Origin: Aureococcus anophagefferens
Taxonomy: Eukaryota > Sar > Pelagophyceae > Pelagomonadales > Pelagomonadaceae
DNA length: 64,000 nucleotides
Reading direction: 5' to 3'
Assembly (NCBI RefSeq): GCF_000186865.1
Contig: NW_008705564.1
Location: 1,051,929 to 1,115,928 of the forward strand
Shown: positions 35,731-44,434 of the stretch, one piece after another
Layout: every line of letters starts with the position of its first letter
Numbering within the stretch: the first letter of the stretch is position 1
Notes under the pieces: model-generated
Seen by the model: only the letters and a program-made list of their open reading frames with translations
Told to the model about the DNA's origin: nothing
The model's database searches: none
Program-made: the position numbers and the translations under genes

Positions 35731-37746
35731 ATGGAGCGCATGAGTTCCATGGACATCGGGTCGCTCCCGGACAGCACCTGGGGCGACATCGTCGAGCAGG
35801 GGGGGCTCGGCATCTCCTTCGACGAGTCGCCCGACACCGTGCTCCTGACGACGCCGGGCGAGGGGGGCGGCATCGCGGCGCAGCTGTCGAAGCGCGGCTC
35901 GACGCAGATGCGGCCGCGGAACTCGAGCCTGGGCACGTCCTACGACGCCCAGCGGCCGGCCCTCTCGACGCGCCTGTGCGTGCCCCCGCGCCCGTTCTTC
36001 GCGCGCCTCCCGGTCTATCCTCGCTCCCGCGCGCCGCGCCGAATCTCCGATCCGCGCGCCGAATTCCGCGGCCCCGCAGGCGCGCGCTGTCGACGCTCGA
36101 GGCCCGCGGCGAGATCGACGCCATGCAGAAGGGGTCCCTCAAGGACGCGTGCGACCGCGGCGCCCTAAATTCCCCGAACCCGCGCGCGCGAAACCGCCGA
36201 AACCGCCGCCAGGCTCCTGTCGTCGCCCGACAACGCGGCGGGCATCGGCGAGGCCCTGGACCGCTACCACAACACGGGGGGCGCGGACAAGGCGCCCGTG
36301 CAGAAGCTGCTGCGCAACTCGCTCGCCGCGGCGCTCGACGCGTCGCCCGACCCGATGCAGCATTTGGGCGACGACTTACAGAATTTGATGTCGCTCGACG
36401 ACATGGGCGGCGGCAACTTCGGGGACCGGGGGTCCCTGACGCGGGGCCGCGCCGACTCCGGCGGCCTGGCCCGCTTCTCCTTTGGGCTCGGGGACCTGTC
36501 CTACAACGGCGCGGGCGGCGCGGGCTCCGCTGGCGCGCGACGGCCGTCCGTCGGCGACTTGGACGCGGGCTCGTTCCCCCGGGGCTCGCTGCGCGGGTCG
36601 TCGTTGCTCGAGCTGCGGGACTCAGCGTTCTCCTTCGGGGACGAGGCCATCTCCCACGCCGCGGCGCTCGCGGCGGGCGAGTCGTACCGCGCGCGCGCGG
36701 ACTCGACGGGCGAGTCGGCCGCGGGCTCCCACTTCGGCGCGCGGGGGTCCTTCGTCGCGCCGAAGCGCGCCTGCCGGGGCTCGCGCAAGCTCACGCGGCG
36801 GCCGTCGCCCCAGCACTGGGATTTTGGCGCCTCGGACGGCGCCGGGGGGCCGCCGCCGCCGCCGCTCTTCGGCGACGACATCTCCGACGAGGCGCTGGGC
36901 CGCGTGGACTGGGGCGACAACGAGGGCGGCTTCGAACTGGAGCTGGACGGCGTCCTGGACGCGCCGGGCTCCTACACGGGCCAGTCGCCGGGCCACCGGC
37001 AGTCGGCGCGCGACGCGGCGCTGTTGTTCGGCGGCGAGCACACGGCGCCGGCCGCGGCGCTGAAGCGCCGCCGGTCCAAGTCCGGCGACGCGCCGTCCTT
37101 CGCCTCCGGGGCGAAGCACCCGCCGGGCGCCGCGCGCGCGCCGAAGCCCGCGGCGCCGAAGCCCGCGGCCGCGCCCGCGCCGGCCGCGCCGGGCGTGAAC
37201 CGCGAGGCGTCCGTCGTCGTCGACGTGGGCTGCCTGCCCCAGCTCGCGACGATCCCCGTGCTGCCCGTGCCCCAGTACGAGTCGCTGATCAACTTCAACC
37301 GGACCAAGGGCCGCGGCGCCGCGCACCACTGCGTCATGTGCGGCCGCGAGGGCCGCGCGCCGCCCAAGCCCGGCGACCCGCCGCCGGCCAAGCCCGACGT
37401 CGTCATCATCCCGACGCAGAACAAGGACGTCTGCAAGATCTGCGACACCGTCACGTGGAAGCACGCGCCGACGCAGGCCTACTTCAAGTGGTGCAAGGGC
37501 TGCAAGCGCTTCCACGCGATCCACGCCTTCGCGGGCAAGCTCAAGGCCTCCAAGTGCGACGAGTCCCGCGCGCGGGGCCGCGCGGGCTACATGCGCCGCA
37601 AGGACGCGCCGCCGGGCGCGCCGGACGGCCCGGGCGCGCCGCCGCAGCAGCCCGCGGCGCCCTTCGGCGACCCCCGCGTCGGCGCGCCGCCGCAGCCGCC
37701 GCCGCCGCCCATGGCGCCGGCGCCCGACGCGAACCCCCTCGCCTAG
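35731..37746 (+). CDS. SBP-like zinc-finger protein (putative transcription regulator), three exons
   Basis: Exons 35731..35975, 36080..36148 and 36213..37746 give 615 aa. Most of the protein is Gly/Ala/Ser-rich and disordered (start MERMSSMDIGSLPDSTW). A Cys/His-rich domain lies at ~470-565: HHCVMCGRE, a QNKDVCKICDTVTWKH segment, FKWCKGCKRFHAIHAF, then KLKASKCDESRARGR and RRK. Two Cys/His clusters, the CxxCxRFH core and the trailing basic RRK resemble the plant SBP-box DNA-binding domain, though spacing differs. The C-terminus is Pro-rich. The two small introns (104 and 64 nt, GT-AG) have no flanking duplication and look like ordinary introns. Nuclear DNA binding is inference. Confidence 0.68.
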
Positions 37747-37994
37747 CCGCCGGTCTTGACGTGGCCGCGGCTGGGCGCCAACACCACGACCTCCCCTCGC
37801 GCGGCGCGCCGCGCCGCCCTCCCGACCCGCCCGCGTCTCGCCACACAACGAGGCCGCGGCGTATACCACATCACTGCACCCCTTTTTGCTCGGGAGTGGT
37901 GGGAGCGGCGCGGAGCGTACGGGTGCACGTCGTCGCGTCGCTGCGCGTTGAGGTGGCCCTCGCCGCGACCTTGCCGCAGAGTCCGATCTGCGAC

Positions 37995-38522
37995 ATGGCG
38001 AAGAGCTTGCTCTGCGTTCTCGCGCTGCTGCTGGCGAGCGCCGGCGCCCTCCTGGCGCCGGCGAGCACGCGCCGCGTGTCGACGGTGCGCTTCGCGGGCG
38101 ACGCGGAGCGCGTCGAGCTGACGCTCACGGGCGCGACGGTGCAGTCCGTCTTTTGGGCGAACCAGTGCCGGCGCGAGATGGTGACGTTCCTCGGCATCGC
38201 CGGCACGGTCGACTCGGACGGCGCCGCCGTCAAGGTCGTCGCCGAGGGGTCGCGGAAGAAGCTCGACCGCTTCGTGCGCTGGTGCGCGCGGGGCCCGACG
38301 GACCTCGCGCTCGAGGGCGGGAAGCCGCAATTCGTCGGCGACGTCGTCTACGGCGCCGCGACGGGCCTCGCGGGCTTCGCCTGCAGCGAGGACCTCTGCG
38401 ACGTCGACCTCGAGCCGCCGGCGGACCCCGTCGCCGAGGCCATGAAGGTGGCCGACGCCGACGACGACGACTTCGACGAGTCGGAGCTCATCGCGAACCT
38501 CATCGAGGAGCTGTCCGCGTAG
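37995..38522 (+). CDS. Plastid-targeted acylphosphatase-like protein
   Basis: The 175-aa product begins with a signal peptide and plastid cleavage zone (MAKSLLCVLALLLASAGALL, then APASTRR). The core (~50-115) matches acylphosphatase in order: TGATVQSVFWANQCRREM, LGIAGTVDSDGAAVKVVAEG, KKLDRFVRWCARGP. The catalytic Arg (normally in GVxFR) is replaced by Trp and the catalytic Asn (in GWVxN) is absent, so hydrolase activity is unlikely. The C-terminus is acidic (DADDDDFDESELIANLIEEL). It could be a binding protein in the plastid. It is followed by the convergent voltage-sensor gene. Confidence 0.68.
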   Translation: MAKSLLCVLALLLASAGALLAPASTRRVSTVRFAGDAERVELTLTGATVQSVFWANQCRREMVTFLGIAGTVDSDGAAVKVVAEGSRKKLDRFVRWCARGPTDLALEGGKPQFVGDVVYGAATGLAGFACSEDLCDVDLEPPADPVAEAMKVADADDDDFDESELIANLIEELSA

Positions 38523-38553
38523 GCGCGCGCCCCCTAAACCCACCCTTCGTACG

Positions 38554-38664
38554 TTACGGCACGTCCTCGAGGCGCGTGTCGCCCTCGATGGCCGGGAGCT
38601 TGCGCGCGCCGGGCTTGGGGCTCAGCGCCGCGGCCGCCTTGTCGGCCGCGGCCTTCTCGGTCAT
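38554..38664 (-). CDS. Small open frame overlapping the 3' end of the voltage-sensor gene
   Basis: The 36-codon frame MTEKAAADKAAAALSPKPGA... ends RLEDVP and opens with an ATG whose ATGA overlaps the TGA stop of the upstream gene. Its codon composition looks coding. It may be the true C-terminus of the voltage-sensor protein reached by a one-base error or frameshift, an alternative terminal exon, or chance. Confidence 0.35.
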   Translation of the reverse strand: MTEKAAADKAAAALSPKPGARKLPAIEGDTRLEDVP

Positions 38665-40814
38665 GGCCTGAGGCGCTCGTCGCGCTTCGGGTCGTTGAGG
38701 TCGATCTCCATGCGCCGCGACACCGTGGGCACGGGCCAGCCGTGGCGCGGCGCGGCCTCCTGGCGGAGCACGCGGCTCTTGCGCTCCTCGCGGGGCAGCT
38801 TCGGCCGCTTCTTCGGGTTGCCGCGCCACGCGGTCCGCAGCTCGTTGTTCGCGACGCGCTGCACGGCCTCGAGGCGGCGCACCTCCTTCTTCCGCTCCGC
38901 CTCGACGCGCGCGGCCTCTCTCCGCCGCTGGACCTCCTTCGGGTCCCGCGCGAGCCGCGCGGCGTCGAGGCGCGCCTCCTTGGCTCTTTTCGCCAAAACC
39001 TCGCCCTTCTTCGTGCCGGCGTGGGCGAGCTCCTCGGGCGTGAAGTAGGCGGCCATCCAATGCTCGAGCGCGCCGCGGACGCCGTGCTCGATCATCTCCT
39101 GGAACTTGCGCTTCACGCGCTGGCGCGCGCGCTCGCGCGACGCCTCCTCCTCGGCGAGGCGCCGCTCCTCGGCCTCGCGCGCGACGCGCTCCCGCTCCGC
39201 CCGCGCGATGGCGACGCGGTTCCGCCGCTTCTCCCGCCGCACGCGCTGCGCCTCGAGCCGCTCCTCCTCCGCCGCGCGGATCTCCGCGGCCTCCAAAATC
39301 AGGTCGTCCCAGTGCTTCGCCGCCGCGAGCTGCTTCGCCGTGACGCCCCGGTGCTCGCCGAAGAGGGGCGCGACATCTAAATCCGCGCCCTTGGACAGGA
39401 GCACGCGCGCCGCGGCCCTTTTCGCGGCCTGGCACGCGTTCCACAGGGGCGTCGCGCCCGTCGACCAGTCGCGCGGGTCCACGTCGTCGCAGGACTTGCG
39501 CTCCAGCAGGTACTTGACGACGCGCTCGTGGCCGCAGGCCGCGGCGACGTGGAGCGCCGTCTCGCCGTTGGGGTTCAGCCGCCACAGCTGCTTCCGCTCG
39601 TGGTCGAGCGCCGCGGACGCGGAGATGGCCGCGTCGACCTTCTCGCCGCCCTTGGACGCGACGGGCGGCGCGGCGCCCTTGGCCTTCTTCGTGATCATGG
39701 CCAGGTTGCCGGAAGCCGCGGCGTCGAAGAGGTCCTGGTTCGCGGAGAGCTTCGCGATCGCGCGCGCGGCTCTCACCGCCCGCATCATGCGGAAGATGCG
39801 CACCGCGCGCAGGATGCGCGCGTTCGACGCGAACTTGCCGACGACGGCGAGCTCCGGGTACTTCTCGATGACGCTGCTCAGGAGCACCGTGAGCACGATG
39901 ACGACGAGGTCGATGGCGACGAGCGAGAAGTCCAGGACGCAGAAGACGTCCGTGAAGAAGGCCGTGTAGGACTTGCAGATGGCGTACTGGCGCAGCCGGA
40001 GGAAGATCTCGACCGTGAAGATGGCCAGCGTGATGTTCGACGCGACGGCGACGAGGCACGACTCCTCGCTCAGCACCGAGAAGTCGGAAGTGATCTTCGT
40101 GCCGCCCGAGTTCGGCTCGTCGCCCGTCTTCTGCACGACGGAGCAGCCCTCGCTGGAGATGAGCGGGCTGTACATCTGGAGCGCCGTGACGATGAGGTCC
40201 GCGAAGGTCAGCCCCAGGATGACGATGAGCAGCGCGTTCGACTCCTGCACCGCGAGGACCTTGCCGTCCCAGCCGAACTCGCGCAGCTCCTCGGAGACCT
40301 CGACGAGGCCGCCGAACAGGACCCGGTCCCGCTCGTCCTCGGGCACCTCGCGCATGAGGCCGAAGCAGTACTTTTTAGGGCCCGTGTCCTCGGCCTCCTC
40401 GTCGCTCGAGTCCTCCTCCTCGTTCGTCGGCGGGTTCTCGACGTCGCCGCCCGCGGGGCCCTCGCGGCAGCAGGCCGTGGGCCAGACGCAGCACCAGGCC
40501 GGGCATCGCCGGCACTTGAGCTTGAGGCAGTAGTGGCGGCCCGCGAGCCGCGACCGGCCGAGCAAGACGCTGATCCTGCCGGCCTTCTTGCCCTTGTCCG
40601 CGCCGCCGCCGCGGAGCGCGCCGCAGGCGCCGCAGAGCCGGCCCAGCGCGCCGGGGCCCCGGGCGGCTTTGGCCTCCTGCTTCGCGACGACGACGGCGCC
40701 CTTCTTCGCGCCGCGGCGGGCCGTGATGCCGGGCGCGTTCATCAGGTCGTCGGCGTCGAGGTCGACCTCCTGGTCGACGTGGACCCGCCGCTTGCAGCAC
40801 GGGCACTTGGGCAT
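38661..40814 (-). CDS. Voltage-sensor domain protein with ankyrin repeats and a long coiled coil
   Basis: The 717-aa product starts MPKCPCCKRRVHVDQEVD with a CPCC motif. Residues ~80-115 are Cys-rich (YCLKLKCRRCPAWCC). Four membrane helices follow (S1 near ALLIVILGLTFADLIVTALQ, S2 near ITLAIFTVEIFLRLRQYA, S3 near FSLVAIDLVVIVLTVLL), and an S4 with Arg at every third position (RILRAVRIFRMMRAVRAARA). No pore helix or filter follows. Instead come two or three ankyrin repeats (GETALHVAAACGHERVVKYL, GATPLWNACQAAKRAAARVL) and a ~200-residue Glu/Arg-rich coiled coil. This resembles a voltage-sensing protein or proton-channel-like module rather than a classical channel. The start was chosen at MPKC because the upstream extension lacks such features. 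Confidence 0.78.
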   Translation of the reverse strand: MPKCPCCKRRVHVDQEVDLDADDLMNAPGITARRGAKKGAVVVAKQEAKAARGPGALGRLCGACGALRGGGADKGKKAGRISVLLGRSRLAGRHYCLKLKCRRCPAWCCVWPTACCREGPAGGDVENPPTNEEEDSSDEEAEDTGPKKYCFGLMREVPEDERDRVLFGGLVEVSEELREFGWDGKVLAVQESNALLIVILGLTFADLIVTALQMYSPLISSEGCSVVQKTGDEPNSGGTKITSDFSVLSEESCLVAVASNITLAIFTVEIFLRLRQYAICKSYTAFFTDVFCVLDFSLVAIDLVVIVLTVLLSSVIEKYPELAVVGKFASNARILRAVRIFRMMRAVRAARAIAKLSANQDLFDAAASGNLAMITKKAKGAAPPVASKGGEKVDAAISASAALDHERKQLWRLNPNGETALHVAAACGHERVVKYLLERKSCDDVDPRDWSTGATPLWNACQAAKRAAARVLLSKGADLDVAPLFGEHRGVTAKQLAAAKHWDDLILEAAEIRAAEEERLEAQRVRREKRRNRVAIARAERERVAREAEERRLAEEEASRERARQRVKRKFQEMIEHGVRGALEHWMAAYFTPEELAHAGTKKGEVLAKRAKEARLDAARLARDPKEVQRRREAARVEAERKKEVRRLEAVQRVANNELRTAWRGNPKKRPKLPREERKSRVLRQEAAPRHGWPVPTVSRRMEIDLNDPKRDERLRP

Positions 40815-40963
40815 GGTTTTAAAACCGTGTCTTATCTGTTGCCGTGTCGGCACGAGCGCGACAACGCAGCCATCCTCATCCGAGGGGCTCCATCGATCGA
40901 TCAACGCGCTGGGCGAGGTCGGTCTTGAGGTTGTTGAATGGCCGGTAGGGTTGCTGTCGCACG
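40815..40963. promoter_or_regulatory. 149-bp divergent promoter region
   Basis: This spacer separates the voltage-sensor gene (start 40814, minus) from the SDR-like gene (start 40964, plus). It is AT-richer than both genes, with TTTTAAAA next to the minus-strand start at 40817-40824. No other motif is assigned. Confidence 0.35.
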
Positions 40964-42289
40964 ATGGCCATCAGAATCCGACCACTGTTGTTGCTCGTCG
41001 TGCCCTGCGCGCTGGCGCGGCGGGGCCCGTTCCCGATGGCGCGCATCGTTCCGGCCGACGCCGTCGCGAGCACGAACGCCGACGTCGCGCTCGTCAAGAG
41101 CGAGGAGCTCGAGGAGGAGCGGAAGATGTGGAGCCCGTTGCTGTCGGCGGCGCGCGCGACCTACGAGCGGAGCCCGCTGCTGTCGCTCGTGCGGGCGGCG
41201 GGCCCCCAGGCGGCGGTCTTCACGAGCGCCTTCGGCCTCTGCGTCGAGCGCTTCCGGCGCCACGTGACGCCGGCGACGGCGGCGATGGCGGCGCTCGCGG
41301 TGCTGCCGGCGCCCGCGCAGCGCGCGGCGATCAAGTGCGGCGCGGCGACGGGCTTCGGCGTCGCCTTGGTCGCCACGGTCCGCGAGGCGCGCCTCGAGCA
41401 GCGCGCGGCGCCCTTGGAGGGCGAGCCGTTCGCGCTCGTGACCGGCTGCGGCGACGAATTGGGCGCGTCGGCCGCGGAGGCGCTCGCGCGGCGCGGCTAC
41501 GGCGTCGCGCTCGTGTCCGCGCGCGAGGGCGACGCCAAGGCGCTCGCGCGGCGGCTCCGGGCCGACTACGGCGCGCGCTGCGTCGCCATCGGCTGCCCGG
41601 GCCTCGCCGACGACGCGCGCGGCTCCGTCCGGTCCCTGTACAAGAAGCTCCGCGAGGCCAACGTCTCCGAGAGCCTCGACGTGCTCATCCACGCGCCGTC
41701 GGAGCGCTTCCTCAACCTGCCCGTGGCGGCGAAGCGCGCCGCGCCGCCCGAGGCCGACGCGCCGGCCGACGCGCCGGCGGACGCGGCCGCGGCCGCGGCC
41801 GACCCGAAGCCGGCGCCGGCGGCCTTCGACGAGGGCCGCAAGGCGTCGCGCGACGCGCTCTCCGTCGCCGACGTCGCGCTCCAGGCGCGGTGCCGCGCGG
41901 CGACGCACCTCGCGCGGCGCGTCGGCGGCGACATGGCCAAGCGCGGCCGCGGCCGGTGCTGCTTCGTCGTCGGCCTCGAGGACGACAAGTGGCGCGACTT
42001 CGACGAGCCGCCCGAGGCCTTCGACTCGACGGGCGCCGCCATCCGCGCGTCCGACGCCTTCACGGAGTCCCTCGCGAAGGACCTCCGGCGGTCGCTCGCC
42101 AAGTTCGGCGTGGGCGTCACGCTCGCGCGCCGGCGCGAGCGGCCGCCGCCCCTCGCCTGGCTCCGGGCCAAGCGGAAGCAGGAGCCCGACGACGTCGCCG
42201 CCGACGGCGACCGCCTCGTCGCCGCCATCCTCCGCGGCGACGCCCACGTGTCCCTCCACGCCGAGCCCACGTGGCACGACCTCGACTGA
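40964..42289 (+). CDS. Short-chain dehydrogenase-like protein, catalytic residues degenerate
   Basis: The 441-aa product has an N-terminal signal/anchor (MAIRIRPLLLLVVPCALARR), a helical region with a possible membrane segment (~75-130), then an SDR Rossmann fold from ~152: FALVTGCGDELGASAAEALA, YGVALVSAREGDAKALARR, DYGARCVAIGCPG, LDVLIHAPSERFLNL (NAG replaced by HAP). The catalytic Tyr-x-x-x-Lys is not found; the aligned helix reads TGAAIRASDAFTESLAKDLR. A disordered Ala/Pro insert (~258-285) interrupts the fold. A non-catalytic NAD(P)-binding protein, or one with an altered active site, is likely. Its stop is 16 bp from the stop of the convergent ARM-repeat gene. Confidence 0.72.
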   Translation: MAIRIRPLLLLVVPCALARRGPFPMARIVPADAVASTNADVALVKSEELEEERKMWSPLLSAARATYERSPLLSLVRAAGPQAAVFTSAFGLCVERFRRHVTPATAAMAALAVLPAPAQRAAIKCGAATGFGVALVATVREARLEQRAAPLEGEPFALVTGCGDELGASAAEALARRGYGVALVSAREGDAKALARRLRADYGARCVAIGCPGLADDARGSVRSLYKKLREANVSESLDVLIHAPSERFLNLPVAAKRAAPPEADAPADAPADAAAAAADPKPAPAAFDEGRKASRDALSVADVALQARCRAATHLARRVGGDMAKRGRGRCCFVVGLEDDKWRDFDEPPEAFDSTGAAIRASDAFTESLAKDLRRSLAKFGVGVTLARRRERPPPLAWLRAKRKQEPDDVAADGDRLVAAILRGDAHVSLHAEPTWHDLD

Positions 42290-42305
42290 AGCGCGTAACC
42301 GAAGC

Positions 42306-43220
42306 TTAGACGCCGAGGAACGCCGCGACGAGGCCCGCCATCTCGGGCGGGAGCACGGCGCCGACGCACTTGCGGACGATGATCAAGCGCTGTAACGCGA
42401 GGATCCACGCGGCTTTGTGCCGGGCCTTGGCGTCGGCGCGCCAGAGCCGTCCTGACTGCGCAGTTGCCGTTCTGACTGCGCATTTGAATCTTCTGGCGTT
42501 TTCGACACTTGCTGCGACGCCAGGAGCCCAGAAGATCCCGGTCCGCGCGAGCTTCACGAGCGCCACGATACCCCCTTCGGCGATCGCGATCGCAACCTGA
42601 TTCCTGGCGTTGCCGCGTGCGAGGTGGTCCAGTGCGACGACGGCCGCATTCAAAAACTCCCATTCAGCTTTTTCTCTCGCGAGCTCGACGAGGGGCGGAA
42701 TGCCGCGAGCCTCCCAAATCGCATCCTGAATCTGCGTGCTGCTCTTCCAGGGCAGGAGGTTGAGCAACGTCTGCCCGGCGTTACTCGAGGCGTCTTCCCA
42801 TCCCCACGAAAATCCCCGGGTGCGTGAGCAACTTGTCGAACGCGGGCCGTTCCGCTTCAGTTCTACGAGCGGCTCGATGCAACCGGCCCGCACCAGCTCG
42901 ACCGCTGTCGAGCTGTCGAGCGCGAGGGTCATCAGCGCGCGAGAGGCCTGAGTCTTCGCGTCCGCACTGCCGCTCCGCGCGATGTCCACGAGGGGCGCGA
43001 CGGCGCCGGCCTCCACGAGGACCCGACCACGAGCAGCGGCGGCGCTTAAACTGCGATCAAATGGAGAAGAGTCGTGTAGACCAGGAGACGCCTCGAGGAA
43101 TTCCGCGAGCGCGCCTGCGGCCTGCTCCTTCTGCTTGTCGTTCCCGCTGCGCAAGGCGCGCACGCGTTCATCGAGGACACTCTCCCAAGGGGTGGGGTCC
43201 GCCCTCGGTTCTTGGGCCAT
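42306..43220 (-). CDS. Armadillo/HEAT-repeat protein
   Basis: The 304-aa product starts MAQEPRADPTPWESVLDERV. It contains about six ARM-like repeats, seen as KEQAAGALAEFLEASPG, LVEAGAVAPLVDIARSGSAD, KTQASRALMTLALDSSTAVE, ELVRAGCIEPLVELKRNG, ARGIPPLVELAREKAEWEF and IAEGGIVALVKLARTG. Each has the A-x-x-L and G-x-x-x-P-L-V pattern of armadillo helices, which form a peptide-binding superhelix. DNA in the middle (42420-42900) is less GC-rich than the flanks. An 11-bp direct repeat (CTGACTGCGCA) occurs twice near 42455-42485 in the coding strand. Partners are unknown. Confidence 0.8.
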   Translation of the reverse strand: MAQEPRADPTPWESVLDERVRALRSGNDKQKEQAAGALAEFLEASPGLHDSSPFDRSLSAAAARGRVLVEAGAVAPLVDIARSGSADAKTQASRALMTLALDSSTAVELVRAGCIEPLVELKRNGPRSTSCSRTRGFSWGWEDASSNAGQTLLNLLPWKSSTQIQDAIWEARGIPPLVELAREKAEWEFLNAAVVALDHLARGNARNQVAIAIAEGGIVALVKLARTGIFWAPGVAASVENARRFKCAVRTATAQSGRLWRADAKARHKAAWILALQRLIIVRKCVGAVLPPEMAGLVAAFLGV

Positions 43221-43322
43221 CGACTCGAGTCTCTGAAAGAGATCTCTGAAAGGGCAGCACCATCGTCAACATCCAGGAAGCTTTGACCCACCGAGCCACT
43301 TGTGCCTGCGATGCGGCCAGCC
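43221..43322. promoter_or_regulatory. 102-bp divergent promoter region
   Basis: The spacer separates start codons at 43220 (minus) and 43323 (plus). It is AT-richer than both genes. No motif was assigned. Confidence 0.35.
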
Positions 43323-44252
43323 ATGCGCCTCTGCGCTACCTTGTGGATCGCTACCGGCGCCTGCGCGCTGCGCGCGACGCGGCGCGGCGCCATCGACTTT
43401 GCCAAAAACGGCGCCGCCGCAGCAGCCACGGCCGGCGTCGCCGTCGCGGCCCCGCGCCGCGCCGCGGCCGCCGTGGCCGGCGCCATCGTGAGCGACGAGG
43501 TCGCCGTCACGTTCCAGGAGGCGAGCGTGGGCCTGCAGCTCGAGGCCATCGGCTTCGCCAAGGCGACGCTGGGCTCCATGCCGTCGTTCCGCGTCGCCGT
43601 CGTCGGCGCGCGGCCCGGCTCGGAGGCCGCGAAGGCCGGCGTCGAGAGCGACTGGGTCGTCGTCGCCGTCGACGGCGAGAACGTCGAGAAGGCGACGCTC
43701 CAGGACATCGCGGCGAAGCTCCAGCAGGCGCCGCGGCCGACGACGGTCGTCTTCCGCGACCCGTCGCGCTTCGCCCAAGCGCTCGAGGCCGGCTCCGGCG
43801 CGCGCGGCGCCGCGACGACCATCCTCCCGCCGTCGGGCCCGTATACGACGGCGCAGACGTTGGTCGTCGAGCGCCTCAATTCGCCCGTGGTCTGCGGCCG
43901 CGGCGCGGAGCGCGGCGACTTATTGGAGATCCGCTACGAGGGGCGGCTCGCCGCGGACGGCAGGCTCTTCGACGGGTCGGCGATCACCTTCGCCGGCGGC
44001 AACCAGGTCGCGGGCCGCGGCGGCGACTCGACGGTCTACTTCGTGCTCGGCCAGCAGCCGCTCGGCCAGTTCCCCGCGGCCTGGGATCCCGCGCTCGGCG
44101 GCGCCTGCGTCGGCGAGGTCCGCCGCGTCTCCGTGCCGCCCGTGCTCGGCTTCGGCGACAAGGGCGCGCCGAAGCGCAACGTGCCGCCCTACGCCATGCT
44201 CGACTACACGCTCCAGCTCGTCAGCATCAACAGCAACGCGCAGCCGCGATGA
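43323..44252 (+). CDS. PDZ-FKBP peptidyl-prolyl isomerase, probably thylakoid-lumenal
   Basis: The 309-aa product starts MRLCATLWIATGACALRATR, a signal peptide followed by RRGAIDFAKNGAAAAATAG, which resembles a twin-Arg thylakoid transfer domain. A PDZ-like domain is at ~75-145 (FRVAVVGARPGSEAAKAGVE, SDWVVVAVDGENVE). The C-terminal FKBP domain (~190-305) has GDLLEIRYEGRLAADGRLFD, YFVLGQQPLGQFPAAWDPAL, GEVRRVSVPPVLGFGDKGAP and NVPPYAMLDYTLQLVSI, in the order of active-site strands. It should catalyse proline isomerisation and act as a chaperone for lumenal proteins. The upstream in-frame ATG at 43311 is an alternative start. Confidence 0.86.
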   Translation: MRLCATLWIATGACALRATRRGAIDFAKNGAAAAATAGVAVAAPRRAAAAVAGAIVSDEVAVTFQEASVGLQLEAIGFAKATLGSMPSFRVAVVGARPGSEAAKAGVESDWVVVAVDGENVEKATLQDIAAKLQQAPRPTTVVFRDPSRFAQALEAGSGARGAATTILPPSGPYTTAQTLVVERLNSPVVCGRGAERGDLLEIRYEGRLAADGRLFDGSAITFAGGNQVAGRGGDSTVYFVLGQQPLGQFPAAWDPALGGACVGEVRRVSVPPVLGFGDKGAPKRNVPPYAMLDYTLQLVSINSNAQPR

Positions 44253-44434
44253 GGGCGTAAAGCATGCTGGGTCGACATTGTCCGCCAACGAAAAGTTCAG
44301 CGAAGCTTGGCCAGCGCACGAGCAGCGCGGAGCTTCGGCGCGCGAAGCCGACATCAGTCCTCGTCATCTGCCATCACTCTCGTCGCCTCTGCCGCACACG
44401 CATTCGCCCGGCCCGGCCAGCGCCGCACGCCTCG

